Shown: positions 46,901-58,306 of the stretch, piece by piece | Layout: each line of letters begins with the position of its first letter | How positions within the stretch are numbered: position 1 is the first letter of the stretch | Notes under the pieces: generated by a model | The model's input: the letters and a program-made list of their open reading frames with translations, nothing else | Told to the model about the DNA's origin: nothing | Database searches by the model: none | Program-made: the position numbers and the translations under genes | Assembly: GCA_032358165.1 (NCBI GenBank) | Contig: JAALGY010000061.1 | Span: 1,364,001-1,428,000 of the forward strand | DNA length: 64,000 nucleotides | Source of the DNA: Diplosphaera chodatii | Taxonomy: Eukaryota; Chlorophyta; Trebouxiophyceae; Prasiolales; Stichococcaceae | Reading direction: 5' to 3'

Positions 46901-49900
46901 CATACAACAAGGATGTCAGGCGCCATGGCAGGCAGACCCCGCTGCTCAGCTGCACCTGGTGCACTGCGAGGGTGGCCGCCCATGCCCTTGAGCTCAGCAG
47001 GAGGGGTCATATTCGCAGGCGACGCGGGGGACCTGGTGGTGGGGTGGCCCCGCCAGGCGGACTTCCTGCGCGCCAAGTACGGCGCCGCGCCGCTGTGGCG
47101 GCGGCGGCCCGCGGCGGCGTGGCGCGGCCGGACGCAGGACCCCGAGCACCCCTGGCGCGACGAGCTCAGGTGGGTAAAGGCCTTTCAAATTGGCGGTGGT
47201 TCATGTGCAGCCGGCCCATGGGTGCCGGGCACTGCTGCGGCATGTGCACAGCAGCTGCATGGCGTGGCCCGCAGGATGGGCAGATACCCAAGTCAATGTC
47301 TGTTCGTTCGTGTGGAAGGCCTGACCTGGGCAGCCCTTCTGCCGGTCAATCCGCAGCGGCTTGACCCGCCCCTCGCCTGCCGCAGGCGGCGCTTTGCGGC
47401 GTGCCCGCGGCGGCTGCGCAGCGCGGGCCGCGCCGAGGACGCTGCGCTGTTCGACCTGGACACGCCCAACGTCACCCTCGCAAACACATGCGACTTCAGG
47501 TGCCGTCTGCATAAATCCCTTCGGCAAACTGCAATGTGTAATCCATCGTGAGCCGTCACCATGTGCAAGTGCCACATGGAAGTTGCACGCCCACCTCCAG
47601 CTGCCAGCATCTGGCAGAGGGAGCAAGGTCTGCAGCAGGCTGTCGGTGGCGCACGTGTGCAGACCCTGCTCCAGCTCAGCAGCAGGGGTGTGGCGCCGCA
47701 GGTACTCGGTGTACATCGAGAGCCGCGCGTACGTGTCCAACCTGCGGCAGAAGCTGGTGTGCGGGTCGCCGCTGCTGGCGCCGCGCATGCACTACTACGA
47801 GTGGTACTCGCGGGCCCTGGTGCCCGGCACCCACTTCGTGCAGGTGCCGCCGGAGTGTGCTTGACTAGGAGCTTCTGTAATTCACAGCATCATGCTGTGT
47901 GACATGGCCTGCAGCGTCTCGACACCAAATGCAGCCCCGTAAGGCGCCCCCCCATCAATTGACCCGTTTCTGTGTCGCAGGTCTCGGATGGCGCTGACAT
48001 GTGCGACGACCTCGTGCGCAAGGTGCAGTCCTTTAGGCAGGTCTGCTATGCCTTTTAGTTCAGTGAGGTCGCATCCTGGTGACCACCATCAATGTTGAGG
48101 ATGCCGAATTACTGCACGGAACAGATTAGACTGATAGCCACTTGTCACCCTTGGCTATCCAGATCCGAGAGATGGACGAGCTCGTGGCAGCAGAAGCGGC
48201 GGCGGCAGCGGAGGCAGACCCAGCAGGCGCAGCAGCAGACAACGGCAGCCGAGGCAGACTGGACGGCTCAGCAGGGGCCCCTAGCAGCGGCAACAGCAGC
48301 AGTGCGCAGGCCGCTGCAGCGGCGCAGGCAGATGTGCGGCAACGGCGGCAGCAGCGGCGGCGGAGGCAGCACCGGAAGGTGCATCGGCGGCGGCGGATGC
48401 ATGCAACTCCTGATGGCAGCAAAACAGACGGAGCAGCGGAGCGGGACTCGTGGCACGTCGAACGTGAGCAGCCCCCTGCTTCAGCCATGTGCCTGACACC
48501 ACGCAATGCATTCCTGTGCCGTTGGCGCCACCCGGCATACACCATCACAGAAGGCGGCCTTTGGCAGCTGGGTCCACTGACTGTCAACTGTGGGGACTCA
48601 CTCCCGAGTGTGCTGAGGACAACATGTGTTGGCATGGTGCATACATACCGGGGATCTGGTCTGGTGCTGCGTGCAGCGGAGGCTGAGCCAGACTGGAAGG
48701 ATGACGACCCGGGCGTGACCATCCCCAGCGAGAAGGTAGTCCTGGCAAATCGGATGTGCACCGTGTCGCATCTGTTGACCCATCTCGCAGGCCACTGGAT
48801 GTCTGTGGCCACCAAGTCACGGCAGGGCGGCTGCTGGGGACCTGTCCCTGGTGTTGCACTCACAGTGTCAACATGAGGCCGTTGTACACTGTATGATCTA
48901 TATCATGCTTGCGCGCAGGACGCGGCGAAGCAGTTTGCGGGGGACCTGCGGCCGTGGGCGACGCCGCTGCAGGGGCGGGACGAGGTGTCGCCGGACGACT
49001 GGCGGCAGGCGCGCAGCTGGGGCAGCCGCCTGTCGCCGACGGAAATCGGGCAGGCCGCGCAGCAGGTGGCCTCCTGCTCTCATGGCTCCATGCTGTCATG
49101 ACGGTACACTCAGCAGCCTACAGTCTCGCATCCTATTCATGCTGTGTCTGTCACATCCCAGCAGGCAGCTGCAGGCCCTTGAGCATTGCAACTTTCCTGT
49201 GCACCACGTGCACGATGCCAGTGAACAACATCCAGCAGCCGTGTCGAGCTGGTGGGAGCTCCCGGCTGCAGTTCCTGGCGGACCACCTGCGGTTGGAGGA
49301 CGTGCGGCTGTACCTGCGGGACCTGCTGCGGGAGTACGCGGCGCTGCAGACCTTCCAGCCCTTCCGCAGCGAGGAGGCACGCTGCATGAACTGGGACCGC
49401 ATGCTGGCCGAGTTCGGCGCGCCGCACCGGCGCCCCAACTACGTGAGCGTTGCTGCTGCTGCAACTGGTTGCCTTTGTACCAGAGAAGCTCACCACAACA
49501 GGGGGCACAGAGTGTGGTTACGGTATGAAAACGCTCGACAGTCGGATATTTCAGAGGGCGGGCAGCTGCTGAAGCGCAGTCAGCTACGGATTGAGTGGCT
49601 GGCCTGTGCCGTAGCAGTATTACTGCCGTTCACCGCTTCCGCCCCCTTTGCACAGGACGAGGACCTGCTGGTGCGGTACTACCCGTACCTGCGGGGCGGC
49701 AAGGACATCTACTCCTGCGCCGACGAGCACAAGGTGGGCCTTGTCCTGCTGTGCATCATGCCATTGGTGCTAGTGTTGACAATGCAGTGTCGGCCAGCGG
49801 TAGGCAATGTCCTCGTACTTTCCTGCTGCGCAGCGCCCAACGCTGCCCGGCTCCTCTGTCATCACTTCATGCTCTCTGCTGCTCAGAATGCACGTGCGCC

Positions 49901-50132
49901 ATGACTGTGTGCACGAAGACGATCACTTGCCAGCAGCCCAGGAGCGGACCAAAGGAGGGTTCATGCGTAAGTGAAAATGTATGTGCAGGTGCCGAAGTTC
50001 TGGAAGTGCGAGGGCGTGGAGGACTGGCAGCCCAAGAAGCGCAGCAAGAGGTGGGCGCAGAAGTGCAACCTGCCGTACGGCCCAGAGGCGCAGGCCGCCT
50101 GGGAGAAGAACCCCGTGGGCAAGGGCTGGTGA
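43945..50132 (+). CDS. GT90 (CAP10/Rumi/KDELC-like, DUF821) glycosyltransferase, type II membrane protein
   Basis: Family members transfer glucose or xylose to proteins or polysaccharides in the ER/Golgi. ATG 43945 gives a short basic cytoplasmic tail and a membrane anchor at residues 40-60 ('AAAAAVLAAVLLLGVLGPSL'). Exons then carry family blocks: 'YYLNWIRRDLDPWRDIGGIT' (45421), 'LRGRLWVDFRTK' (45738), 'GHIPFIIFALLDVLRSFPG' (45978), 'PDVDAVVHTADFPC' (46210), 'PTPMLGYNSAAEYWDIP' (46438), 'FYGHEHSWL' (46708), 'VVGWPRQADFLRAKYG' (47037), 'VYIESRAYVSNLRQKLVCGS' (47711), 'YYEWYSRALVPGTHF' (47793) and 'CDDLVRK' (48002). The C-terminal exons (48921-49063, 49272-49443, 49657-49734, 49989-50132) end in 'NPVGKGW' and a stop. 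The exon beginning at about 48165 is Ala-rich and its 3' border is unclear (see findings). The acceptor could be a wall glycoprotein, which is inference only. Confidence 0.85.
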
Positions 50133-50913
50133 TGACTTTTGCTGAGCTGAGTGGACTTGAGGTTGGCGCAAATTTGGCTAAAAGCCAACATCTGGTCCTC
50201 TCCGCCTGCGTGAAGTGCGCTATGCGTCAGCAAAGTGCCAAAAGGGTGGCATGCGAGACAAGTGCACAGAAAGCCCCTTCAGCGCAGCAGCACCATCACT
50301 GGATGATCGTGCACACCTTCAGCGCTCTGCTGACGGCAGAAACAGTCATGTTGTGCAGTTGGTTTGGTTTTTGACTGGTTTCATGACCTGCATCCTGTGG
50401 TTTGTGGTTTCCAGATATGCATTTTCACGCATGTGATGTGACCTGCCTTGTTGCTGCAGATTGGACGTTGGTTGCAGATAATTCGCTGAACGTGCAAGGT
50501 TTACAACCTGCTCATACTGTAGTCTACACTGTGTCTAGATTCACTCTCTTCGATATACTTCCGCACAAGTCCCTGCCAGAGTTGGCAAAACTTCAAGCGC
50601 AGCGCCATGCAATGGACGAAATCAAAAGCAGAACGACAGTCAGCTTCAATCAGTCTGAGGCTCTTCAGGATTCAGGACATGCAGCCCTTCATGACGACGA
50701 CTTCGCTTGTTGCCTAGCACACCTAGTTATGACTGCCATGCCTACCCTGTTCACTGCCTGGGTGCTTCCATCAGACTTGGTCACACTCCTTGGTGCTTCA
50801 TTGTGTGGGTGATGATGCAGCACGTGGGCTGCCGGTGCTGCGCGGGTGCCCATGGTCAATCAAACACGGCAGTCAACCCCTGAAGCAGCGGGCCCTGGGG
50901 TTGCAACAGCGGC
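50133..50913. other. Convergent intergenic region, GT90 and FN3 genes
   Basis: It holds the 3' flanks of two genes that converge. A 136-codon plus-strand open frame (50402-50812, with a non-ATG first codon) has no recognised domain, signal peptide or splice partner, and lower GC than the genes. I do not call it a gene. Nothing else is visible. Confidence 0.4.
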
Positions 50914-51136
50914 CTACAGCGCCCGCCGCAGCCGCCGGCGGGCCAGCTGCGTGACGGGCCCCGCCATGCCGCCCAGGCTCGACTTCACGTACAGCGGGGT
51001 GACGGCGGCGCCAAAGTTCGCGTTATTGTTCGTCGTCCGGACGCTCCAGGTCGGGGTGGCCCCAGCGACACCCTGCAGCCAGTCCAGGCGGGACGTCAGC
51101 ACAGCAGCAAGGCGCACAAATGGCAGGGGGGAAGAA

Positions 51137-51170
<34 letters not shown>

Positions 51171-54100
51171 GGAAGGGGGGAAGCCCATTCTGCACTGAAC
51201 CAACTCACGTGCAGCTGGCCACCAGGGAATACACCCTCCCCTTCATCACTTCCATGATGGTTGCTGCCCAAGACAGTGAGCCATGCCGAACAGACGTATG
51301 CACAGCAGGTGGCAGAGCACGGGGTCAGCAGGGAGGCGATGCTGGGCGGGCACAGTGAGCACAGGCAACCAGCACGGCGGCGGGTGGGGTGCCAGCCAGC
51401 AGCGTACCGCGGTCGCCTGGAACGGCGTCCCGAGATTGGTGCAGGTGAAGGGCCCGGAGGTGCTGCCGCGGCACAGCTGCAGGATGGCGGTCGTGTTGGA
51501 GGCTGTCCCGTCTGCGCGGAAGTCCTTGGCAGCCTTGTACCTGCAGTGGCGGGTGGATGCGGCAGAGTGTTAGCAGCGTGGTGCTGGGCCGTGCGCCTGT
51601 TTGCTGGCCATCGTGGCTCAGTCCGGCAGCCCTACATGAGTGCCGGCGTGCAACACCGGAAGCAAACCAGCACGAGCTCAGAGTGGCAAGGAGGGCCCCA
51701 GGCAGCTGTTGGCAATGTGCCATGGCCACTCGGGGTCTGCGAGATGGAACACAGTCACCTGACACTGGCCGCGGTGATGGTGAGCGTGTCGGTTTTGTTC
51801 AGCGGCATGTAGCCGCCCTTCCGCAGAGCGTAAGGACCCTCCTTGCCCGCCTGCGATGCAGACGACAGAGCACATCGTGAGTCGAGCCCCGGTGCCTCAC
51901 AACTTGCGGAAGTGCTCAGACACCGCTGTCAAAGCATCATCATCATGATGAGACCTCACTGGCACCGGACTTGCAAGTGTCGGGCACAGCCGCCGTCATA
52001 ACGACACACGCCTCAGAGACGCCGCTGCTGCATCTGATTGAGCACATGCCAGAGCTGCTGCACGCTCTGTCAGCGTCTCAGCATGCCGCCTGCACTCACC
52101 ACATTGACGCCGCGCACGGTGAACCAGTACGGCTTGCCAGACGTCAGCGGCTTCACTGCCAGTTGCCGCAGCGTCTTGGCATTGCCCAGCATCTCTGCCA
52201 CCTGCGGAAGATGTTCCATCTGCTCAGCCAAGCCGGCAGTCGGCCAAGCTGCATTTGGCTCGCGAGCCAGTACACGCTCATTGCAGTACAAACGGTGGTT
52301 CAGACGCGCCCAGCACCCACCAAGGTGCCGTCCATTGCAGCGTCCCACACTTGCACGTCGAACGAGGCGATGTTCGCGTCGGTGGTCGTCCACTTTGCCG
52401 TCAGCATCTCCTGCGGGGCAGCAGCTGGGCCAGCTGAGCTGCGGCATCGCTGTCAGCAGTCACGCAGCAAGCGTGCGCACGGAAACAGTCCGCTGCGGTA
52501 TCAGCCGGCGGGTGTGCATCCTTCTGATGTGCTGCTGCCGCCTAAACTCAAACGCCGATGTTTTGCAGTGTGGCACAGCCCAACCTACCGCTGGATACAT
52601 GACGCAAACTGGTTGGTCAATCAGAACTCCTGGACCCCACCTGGCCAACGGTGGCGTCCTGCAGCGTCGGCGCGTCCAGGATCTCCGGCGCGCCCGCCAC
52701 CGTTTGCAGCTCGGAGCCGCTCGTGTACAGGCTGTTCGCGTTGAAGGCGATCCAGTGGATCCAGCGGGTGCCCTCCGTGATGTCCAGCTGCGCAGCGGGA
52801 AGCAGGAAGCAGTGCGGTCAGCAGGGTGCACACCGGCGGTGAGCAGCTGCGGCGGAGGATCCCCACAGGCATGCTGCTCACAGAGCTTCGACCGGAACAC
52901 ACCACAGCGGCGGCCTGGTGCCCCTGCGCATTCATGCGGTGCAGGTGCGGCTCGGGACGGCCCGCGGCGCCGCGGCTCACCGTGACGGGGCCCTTGTAGA
53001 GCGTGGCGTTGGGCGCCACCGTGTCGCCGCCCAGAGTCACCGGGTTGTCCCCCTCCAGCACGCTGATGGTGTACCACACCTCCAGGCCGCCGGCACCCTC
53101 GATCGTGACCTGCGGCAGGTTGGGTCGGTTGCCTGTCATGCGGAGGCTGCTTGAAGCACACATGAAAGGTGCAGGTGTGAGGTCAAGGTCAAGGGCACAG
53201 AGCCACCCCCTGCTGACCTGGCAGCACAGGGTGTGAGGTCGAGATCAAGGTCAAGCCAATCCCCTGTGAATGTTGTAGATCCATGTCAGAGCAGCCACGA
53301 GTGCCCTGTGTGAGAGTCGACTACGCACCACATTGCCGCTGAGCGAGGTGTGCAGCGGGTCCGGTGGGGTTCCGCCAGTGGGTGGAGCACCTGTCCGCAA
53401 TTTCTGCAGGCAGAGCAGTGCGCAACCCTCAGCACACAGCACCATGTCGAAAATGATACCCTGCACCATGGCCGGTCATTCAAGGCAATGCACAGTGTAC
53501 TACCGTCATCACCGACCCTGCAAGGTGTACCGTACGCCAAGTCTGCTCTGCCAGAAGCTGGTCGTGTGCCAGACGAGCAGACGCCAGATCGGCAGGCAGC
53601 GCTCCCAGTGCAGCCATCGTTGACACCAAACTGTCAAGCTGGGCTCGGGAGCCAGCGGGCTGCCAGGCGTGGCACACAAAAAGCGTGTGAGCGAGCAGCT
53701 CACAGCAGCTCACCGCAAAGGGCTTGGAGAAGGCGCCGGATTCGGTGATGGAGCGCATCTCGTAGTCGTAGTCCTTGCCGGAGGGCACGGTTAGCGTTGT
53801 CTCGGTGAGGGCGGTGTTTGTGACGCGCTTGCCGTACTCCACCTGCAGCACGCAGCGGCGGCTTCGGTTGCACCCCTTATGATCTGGGCAGGTGCTGCAC
53901 CGGACAGCAAGCATTGCAGCACCCGGTGACAACCCAATGCAACCAGGCTTTAGAGCTGGCGCTCATGCAGCTATGCGATCCATGCAGGGGCAATGGACAG
54001 ATGTGCCGACGCAGGTTGCACCAGCAGCCCGACTGCCGGCCAGTGTAAGTGCGGCCAGGCAGGATGGAGTGCGTGCCGTCTTAAGGTTTTGCAGTTTCAG

Positions 54101-57100
54101 GGCTTGGCCGCGTCAGGCTCACCCGCAGGGTCGTGGCAGGCATCTCCATGGCGGCCATGTAGTAGCCGTAAAGCGCCGAGGCGTCGGGCACGGTGTCGGG
54201 CTTGCTCCAGGTGAAGGTGACCAGGCCGTTGGCATCCTTCTTGGCGGCGAAGGAGCCCTGCGGCGCCTCCACCGAGGATGGACCGTTGGGGCACCCGCCT
54301 GCGCACAGCATTCTATCTATCATCATCAGTGAGGGGCGCACGCAGGCGAAGGCCGACAAAGGGTAGCCCTGCCATGCAGTGCGGCTGCCTAGGATGCATC
54401 CAGGTGCCGCACCATACAATGCATCATGATGAAGTGCATGCCCAACGCAGGTGGCGGGCCACTGGGCCTTGCCGTGCACAAGCAGAAGGGCACAGCAACC
54501 ACGTGCTTGCCAGCAGTAGCAGGGCCACATTGCCTCCCACATATGTGTTCCTGAACATCGAGGACAGGACAGCAATGACGAGTCGCTCACCCAGGCCAGG
54601 GCCGCCCAGTTCACCGTCCTCCACGATGGTCAGGCCCAGCCGGTTCGCATCAGCGTCCTCGCGCTGCAGACAGGAACAGCACAGCACATTTTTTCCAGCA
54701 CCAGGTCTCGCATGCCTGCTGTGTGGCAGGAACAGCCACTGAAACGATGGACTGCATGTGGCACAGGCAGTGCACTGCAGCAAGACGCCGGGGCAGCAGC
54801 AGGGTCGAACCCAGCACCGGCTGGATGATCGTGAACACATGCTGCAGGGTGGGCAAAGATTGTGCGCTCACCACCCAGGCCATGATGCGGGAGCCGCCCT
54901 CAATAGCCAGCGCGTGCGCCTCGGCATCGGCGAACTGGTAGAACGCGGTGAAGCTGCCATCGTCTGCCACCTCCATGCTCGAGGAGTAGCCGCCCCTGGG
55001 CGCCGCCACGAGGCCGCCTGCAGGGCGGGCGCATGCACTGCTCCGTCGACCAGCGCCCCAGGGTGGCTGCGCTGCTCCGCCGCCTGGCTGGAGCCAGATG
55101 CGCGCAACAGTGGAGCGTCAATGCCGCGCTTCAGTGCCTAATAACACCGCGCACCTGGCCGTGCGCGGGCGTCGCGGCGGCCCACGGACGTGGGGGTCCA
55201 GTCCGGGTTGATGATGCGCTGCTCCAGGAACGCGTGTGACACTGCGCGGCAGCACAAGCATGGTGTCTTGCAGGCCTCCTCAACAGCTCCACGGCAGCTG
55301 CAGCACAGCTCTCCAGGGACACATTGCAGGCCGCTGTGTGCAGCATCGCTGATACATGGGCGGCAGCAGCACAGCACTCACCATCGGGCCCAACCTTGCC
55401 CTTGACAGTGAAGGTGAGCGTGGCGGGGTCGCTGATGCGGTCGGTGATGTTTGCATCCAGCACCTGGTGGCCTGCGATGATGTGGCCGTTCTCGTCGACG
55501 ATGCGCACCTGCGGCGGGGACAGCAACATGAGAATTGCGGGACACTGTGGCACTAGCTTCGCTGCATGGCCTCATGCGTGGCCATGCTGCCGCAGTGAAG
55601 CATCGTGACCGGAGGTAGTCAACGAAGTGCAATGTGCGCATGTGGCGTATCCTTGAGGTTTGTGTTGCCAGCACTGCGTCACCAAGCATCCGCACCAGGT
55701 CGTTTGCACGGAGGTCGGGCGTGACCTTCAGCGACTGTGGGATTGTGACGCCTGATGGGGCATTCGGCGTATCGGCGCCCCAGCACCTGCAAACAGGGGA
55801 GTGGACTTTTCAATAATGGCCAGTATAAACAGCTTGAACGCATCCACGCAGGTCATGTGACACATCAGACCGTGTACATGCTGGTGCATCAGCAGTGCGG
55901 TGGCAGCAGCGGCGGCGCAGCCAGTGACGCGTCATATGACAAAGCCCGCTGTGCGCGGTGTGTGCGTGCAGTGCACAGTACTCACTCGCCACCAGGGTGG
56001 TTGACTTCTGCCGCCACATCGCCGCCCGAACCGGTGGACCATGCCGCGCCCACTACAGTGTTGCCGCGCACCACCTCCGTCTTGAACGGCTTGCCAGCGG
56101 TCGCATCCTGCAAACAGCAGGTTAATCTTCAAGGAAAGCTGGGTTGATGGTTGCAGGCAAGCTACGATGCAGTCATTGTTCTGCAGGTGCTGATCGCCAC
56201 TTGCAACTCAGGGGTTGATGGCTTATGTAAGGCAGCCGGTGCCAAGCAGCCGTGCACATCGGATGTAGAGCGCAGCAGGCAGCACCTGGAATCCCCTGCG
56301 GCACACCAAAGACGAGGCTTGTATTATATTCGATGTCTCCACTTGCATGTGGCTCACTTCAACCGTTGCCCAAGCATGCATGACATGTTTGATCAAAAAA
56401 ATGCAAACGGGGGTTGCGCCATACGAAGGCGCACTCGATGGTGACGAAGTCGCGCGAAGGAAAGAGTACCAACCCGCCCACATCCGCCTCAGGAACTGCA
56501 TTGAGGCAATCCAACGTAGGTCGTCTCGCTCGAAGTCGTCACACAGCTCAGGATCGACAGCTGTCCGACCTTTCAAGCAAACGCCGGATGGGCCGACGCT
56601 CGCCGAGCATCAACAATGCAAGCTATGTACATGGAAAGCATTCTCAGCCCGTCACAGCCGGGCAAACACCGGGCATCAGGGGAAAACTGCCATTGGAGGT
56701 GCATGCAAGATTGGACACTGGCGGGGTGCAACAATCTCACTTTGAGCGCTGCTGAAGCCCGCAGCTGCCTGTTTAGGAGCAACATACAGGCTGTTAGCGA
56801 ACGTAGCTTCTCACGGGCAGGCAAGCGCATTGCAGGATGTGAGCTCCAGCATTACTGCAGTACGATGCACAGTCGACGTGTAGGGTCGTCGCAAGCATCG
56901 ACAAGTGACCAAGTCAACTCAAACCGCATTGTGCTACTCAGGGGAGCTCGGACTCATGAACAGGTGAACATGCGCATGACGCTGCTGCAGAGACCGTGTA
57001 ACGCGCTGCTGTACATGACGTCTGTCACGGAGCAACTATCTGACATGGATCCAGGAGGCGTACCAGCAAGACGACGGCGCAGAGCTGCGCCGCAGTGAGC

Positions 57101-57105
57101 CGCAT
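50914..57105 (-). CDS. Secreted protein with fibronectin type III domains
   Basis: ATG 57105 begins a signal-peptide-like 'MRLTAAQLCAVVLLV'. About 18 exons follow, including 'GGLVLFPSRDFVTIECAFVW' (56500), 'KPFKTEVVRGNTVVGAAW' (56090), 'VRIVDENGHIIAGHQVLDAN' (55510), 'NPDWTPTSVGRRDA' (55215) and 'SMEVADDGSFTAFYQFADAE' (54970). One FN3-like unit spans 54302-53715 ('GLVTFTWSKPDTVPDASALY', then 'TLTVPSGKDYDYEMRSITES'). A second spans 52730-51790 ('MLTAKWTTTDANIASFDVQV', then 'LTSGKPYWFTVRGVN'). 'LEVWYTISVLEGDNPVTLGG' (53080) lies between them. The final exon ('GVAGATPTWSVRTTNNN', from about 51075) ends in RRLRRAL and a stop at 50914. The N-terminal third is not recognised. No enzyme motif or membrane anchor is seen, so it is probably an extracellular adhesion or matrix protein. 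The junction of exons 1 and 2 is uncertain. Confidence 0.65.
51137..51169. repeat. 33-base G homopolymer in an intron
   Basis: An uninterrupted run of 33 G (C on the transcribed strand's sense), flanked by GGGGGGAAGAA before and AGGAAGGGGGG after. It lies in the last intron of the FN3 gene, about 60 bases before the acceptor. Length is likely to vary between individuals or reads. Confidence 0.9.
53174..53255. repeat. Short tandem duplication with GGTCAAG half-sites
   Basis: GGTGTGAGGTCAAGGTCAAG at 53174-53193 recurs as GGTGTGAGGTCGAGATCAAG then GTCAAG at about 53230-53255, a period near 56. It lies in an intron of the FN3 gene. Confidence 0.6.
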
Positions 57106-57130
57106 GGCTGGCAAGGTGACAGACGGTAGG

Positions 57131-57140
57131 ATATATATTG
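57131..57140 (-). promoter_or_regulatory. Possible TATA element of the FN3 gene
   Basis: CAATATATAT on the minus strand, 26 bases before the ATG at 57105. If functional, the transcript start would fall at or next to the ATG, so either the leader is almost absent or the true start lies elsewhere. Confidence 0.3.
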
Positions 57141-58306
57141 GGCACCGCCGGCCGTTCGTAGGTAGGCTGCGCTTGCAGGGCTGCTTCAACACGGGTGCTG
57201 GCGGGCGTTGCAAGATGTGCGTGTGCAGGCAGCTGCAGCTGGGTGTTCACAACAGCGCGTGACCCAGAATGTGTCGATGACTGAGGAGTGATGTGAAGAG
57301 TGTGGTGTGCGCAACTGGAAGCCTGGGTACATACTCTCTGCGGGCGGGCAACTTCGACCTTTGAGTAGGGTATTGGAGACGTCCCACCGAGACGCAACTC
57401 GGGTGTCGCCCCGGGTTCTCGTGATCCCGACAGGAGCACCGCCCCGCTCTATCTAAGACATGTCTGCCTAGTACTGGGTCAAACAGCTTGAAGGAAGCTG
57501 TTCTGCGGCACCGTCTGAAAAGTGCACCCTGCCAGCCGGACCTGTAGTCGCGCAGCGGCGGGCGAAGCTACGGGGTTGATCACCGCCGCCTGCAGCAGAT
57601 CCGGCGCCCTAAACGATCCAGACAGCCATCTGCAGACAGCCATGCGGGCACGCCAGGTGTGCCGAGGCACACTGTTGTGCGCAAGTTGGCCTTTGGCCAC
57701 AATTGGGTCGACACGAGAGCATGCCTCTCGTCGCGTGTTCCGACCCAACCCTGCAATTCTGTGGTACTGGATTGGAGAACCGCATCCGCGACATGGCAGC
57801 GCTCTATCGCCTGGCTCCCAAGCCCTTTGCGCCCTGCCAAATGACCTGGCTGGCACGCACGGCGGGCAGGTCCTGGCCTGCATGTCGATGTTTGCCTGCG
57901 CAGCAGGCTGTCGTGTTGCGCGCATCTACCCGCAGCAATGGCTGGCAGGTGTCTGACACGTGTTGCAGCGCCTGATATCCACATCAAAATAGGTTCGGAA
58001 TCACCCATCGGTGGCACAGTGACTGACGACACGAGTTGCTCCGACACAGTCCTCGAGAGCGGCACTTATCATCCCACAATCAGGTTCATCATCGTCGTCT
58101 CAAGCCGTTGTGACATCAGAACAACTAGCTGGCAGGGCTTGCTGTCCAGTGGCAGAGCCTGCCGGAAGCCTGCGATGCTGCACGTGAATAACACCCCTCA
58201 ATGGGGGTGTTGTTCACGCGTGACCATGCTCAACGCTCCGTGAGCTGTCGAACACCAAAGCTGCAGGAGGACTAAGCACGCTCCTGCTTCCATTGTGCAG
58301 GTGATC
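57141..58306. promoter_or_regulatory. Divergent promoter interval of the FN3 and multicopper oxidase genes
   Basis: No coding exon is supported, although an upstream first exon of the oxidase may lie here because its ATG follows a TTGTGCAG acceptor-like site at 58293-58300. A strong hairpin (58183-58218) is listed separately. A direct repeat CAGACAGCCAT occurs twice near 57618-57642. Several open frames in both strands overlap each other and show no family signal. Confidence 0.4.
58183..58218. repeat. Near-perfect 15-bp hairpin upstream of the oxidase gene
   Basis: CGTGAATAACACCCC (58183-58197) pairs with GGGGTGTTGTTCACG (58204-58218) around a 6-base loop. The only mismatch becomes a G-U pair in RNA. 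It lies about 90 bases before the oxidase ATG, so it may be in the leader or promoter. Confidence 0.8.

Noticed and set aside
48126..48863. 245-codon antisense frame inside the GT90 gene
   Set aside because: It opposes the sense Ala-rich exon and has no recognised content.
50402..50812. 136-codon open frame between GT90 and FN3 genes
   Set aside because: No ATG at the start, no domain, no splice-linked exon, and it lies in the 3' flank of two converging genes.
57395..57440. GGGTTCTCGTGATCCCG, possible tRNA T-arm
   Set aside because: The loop lacks the TTCRA pattern and no cloverleaf can be drawn around it.
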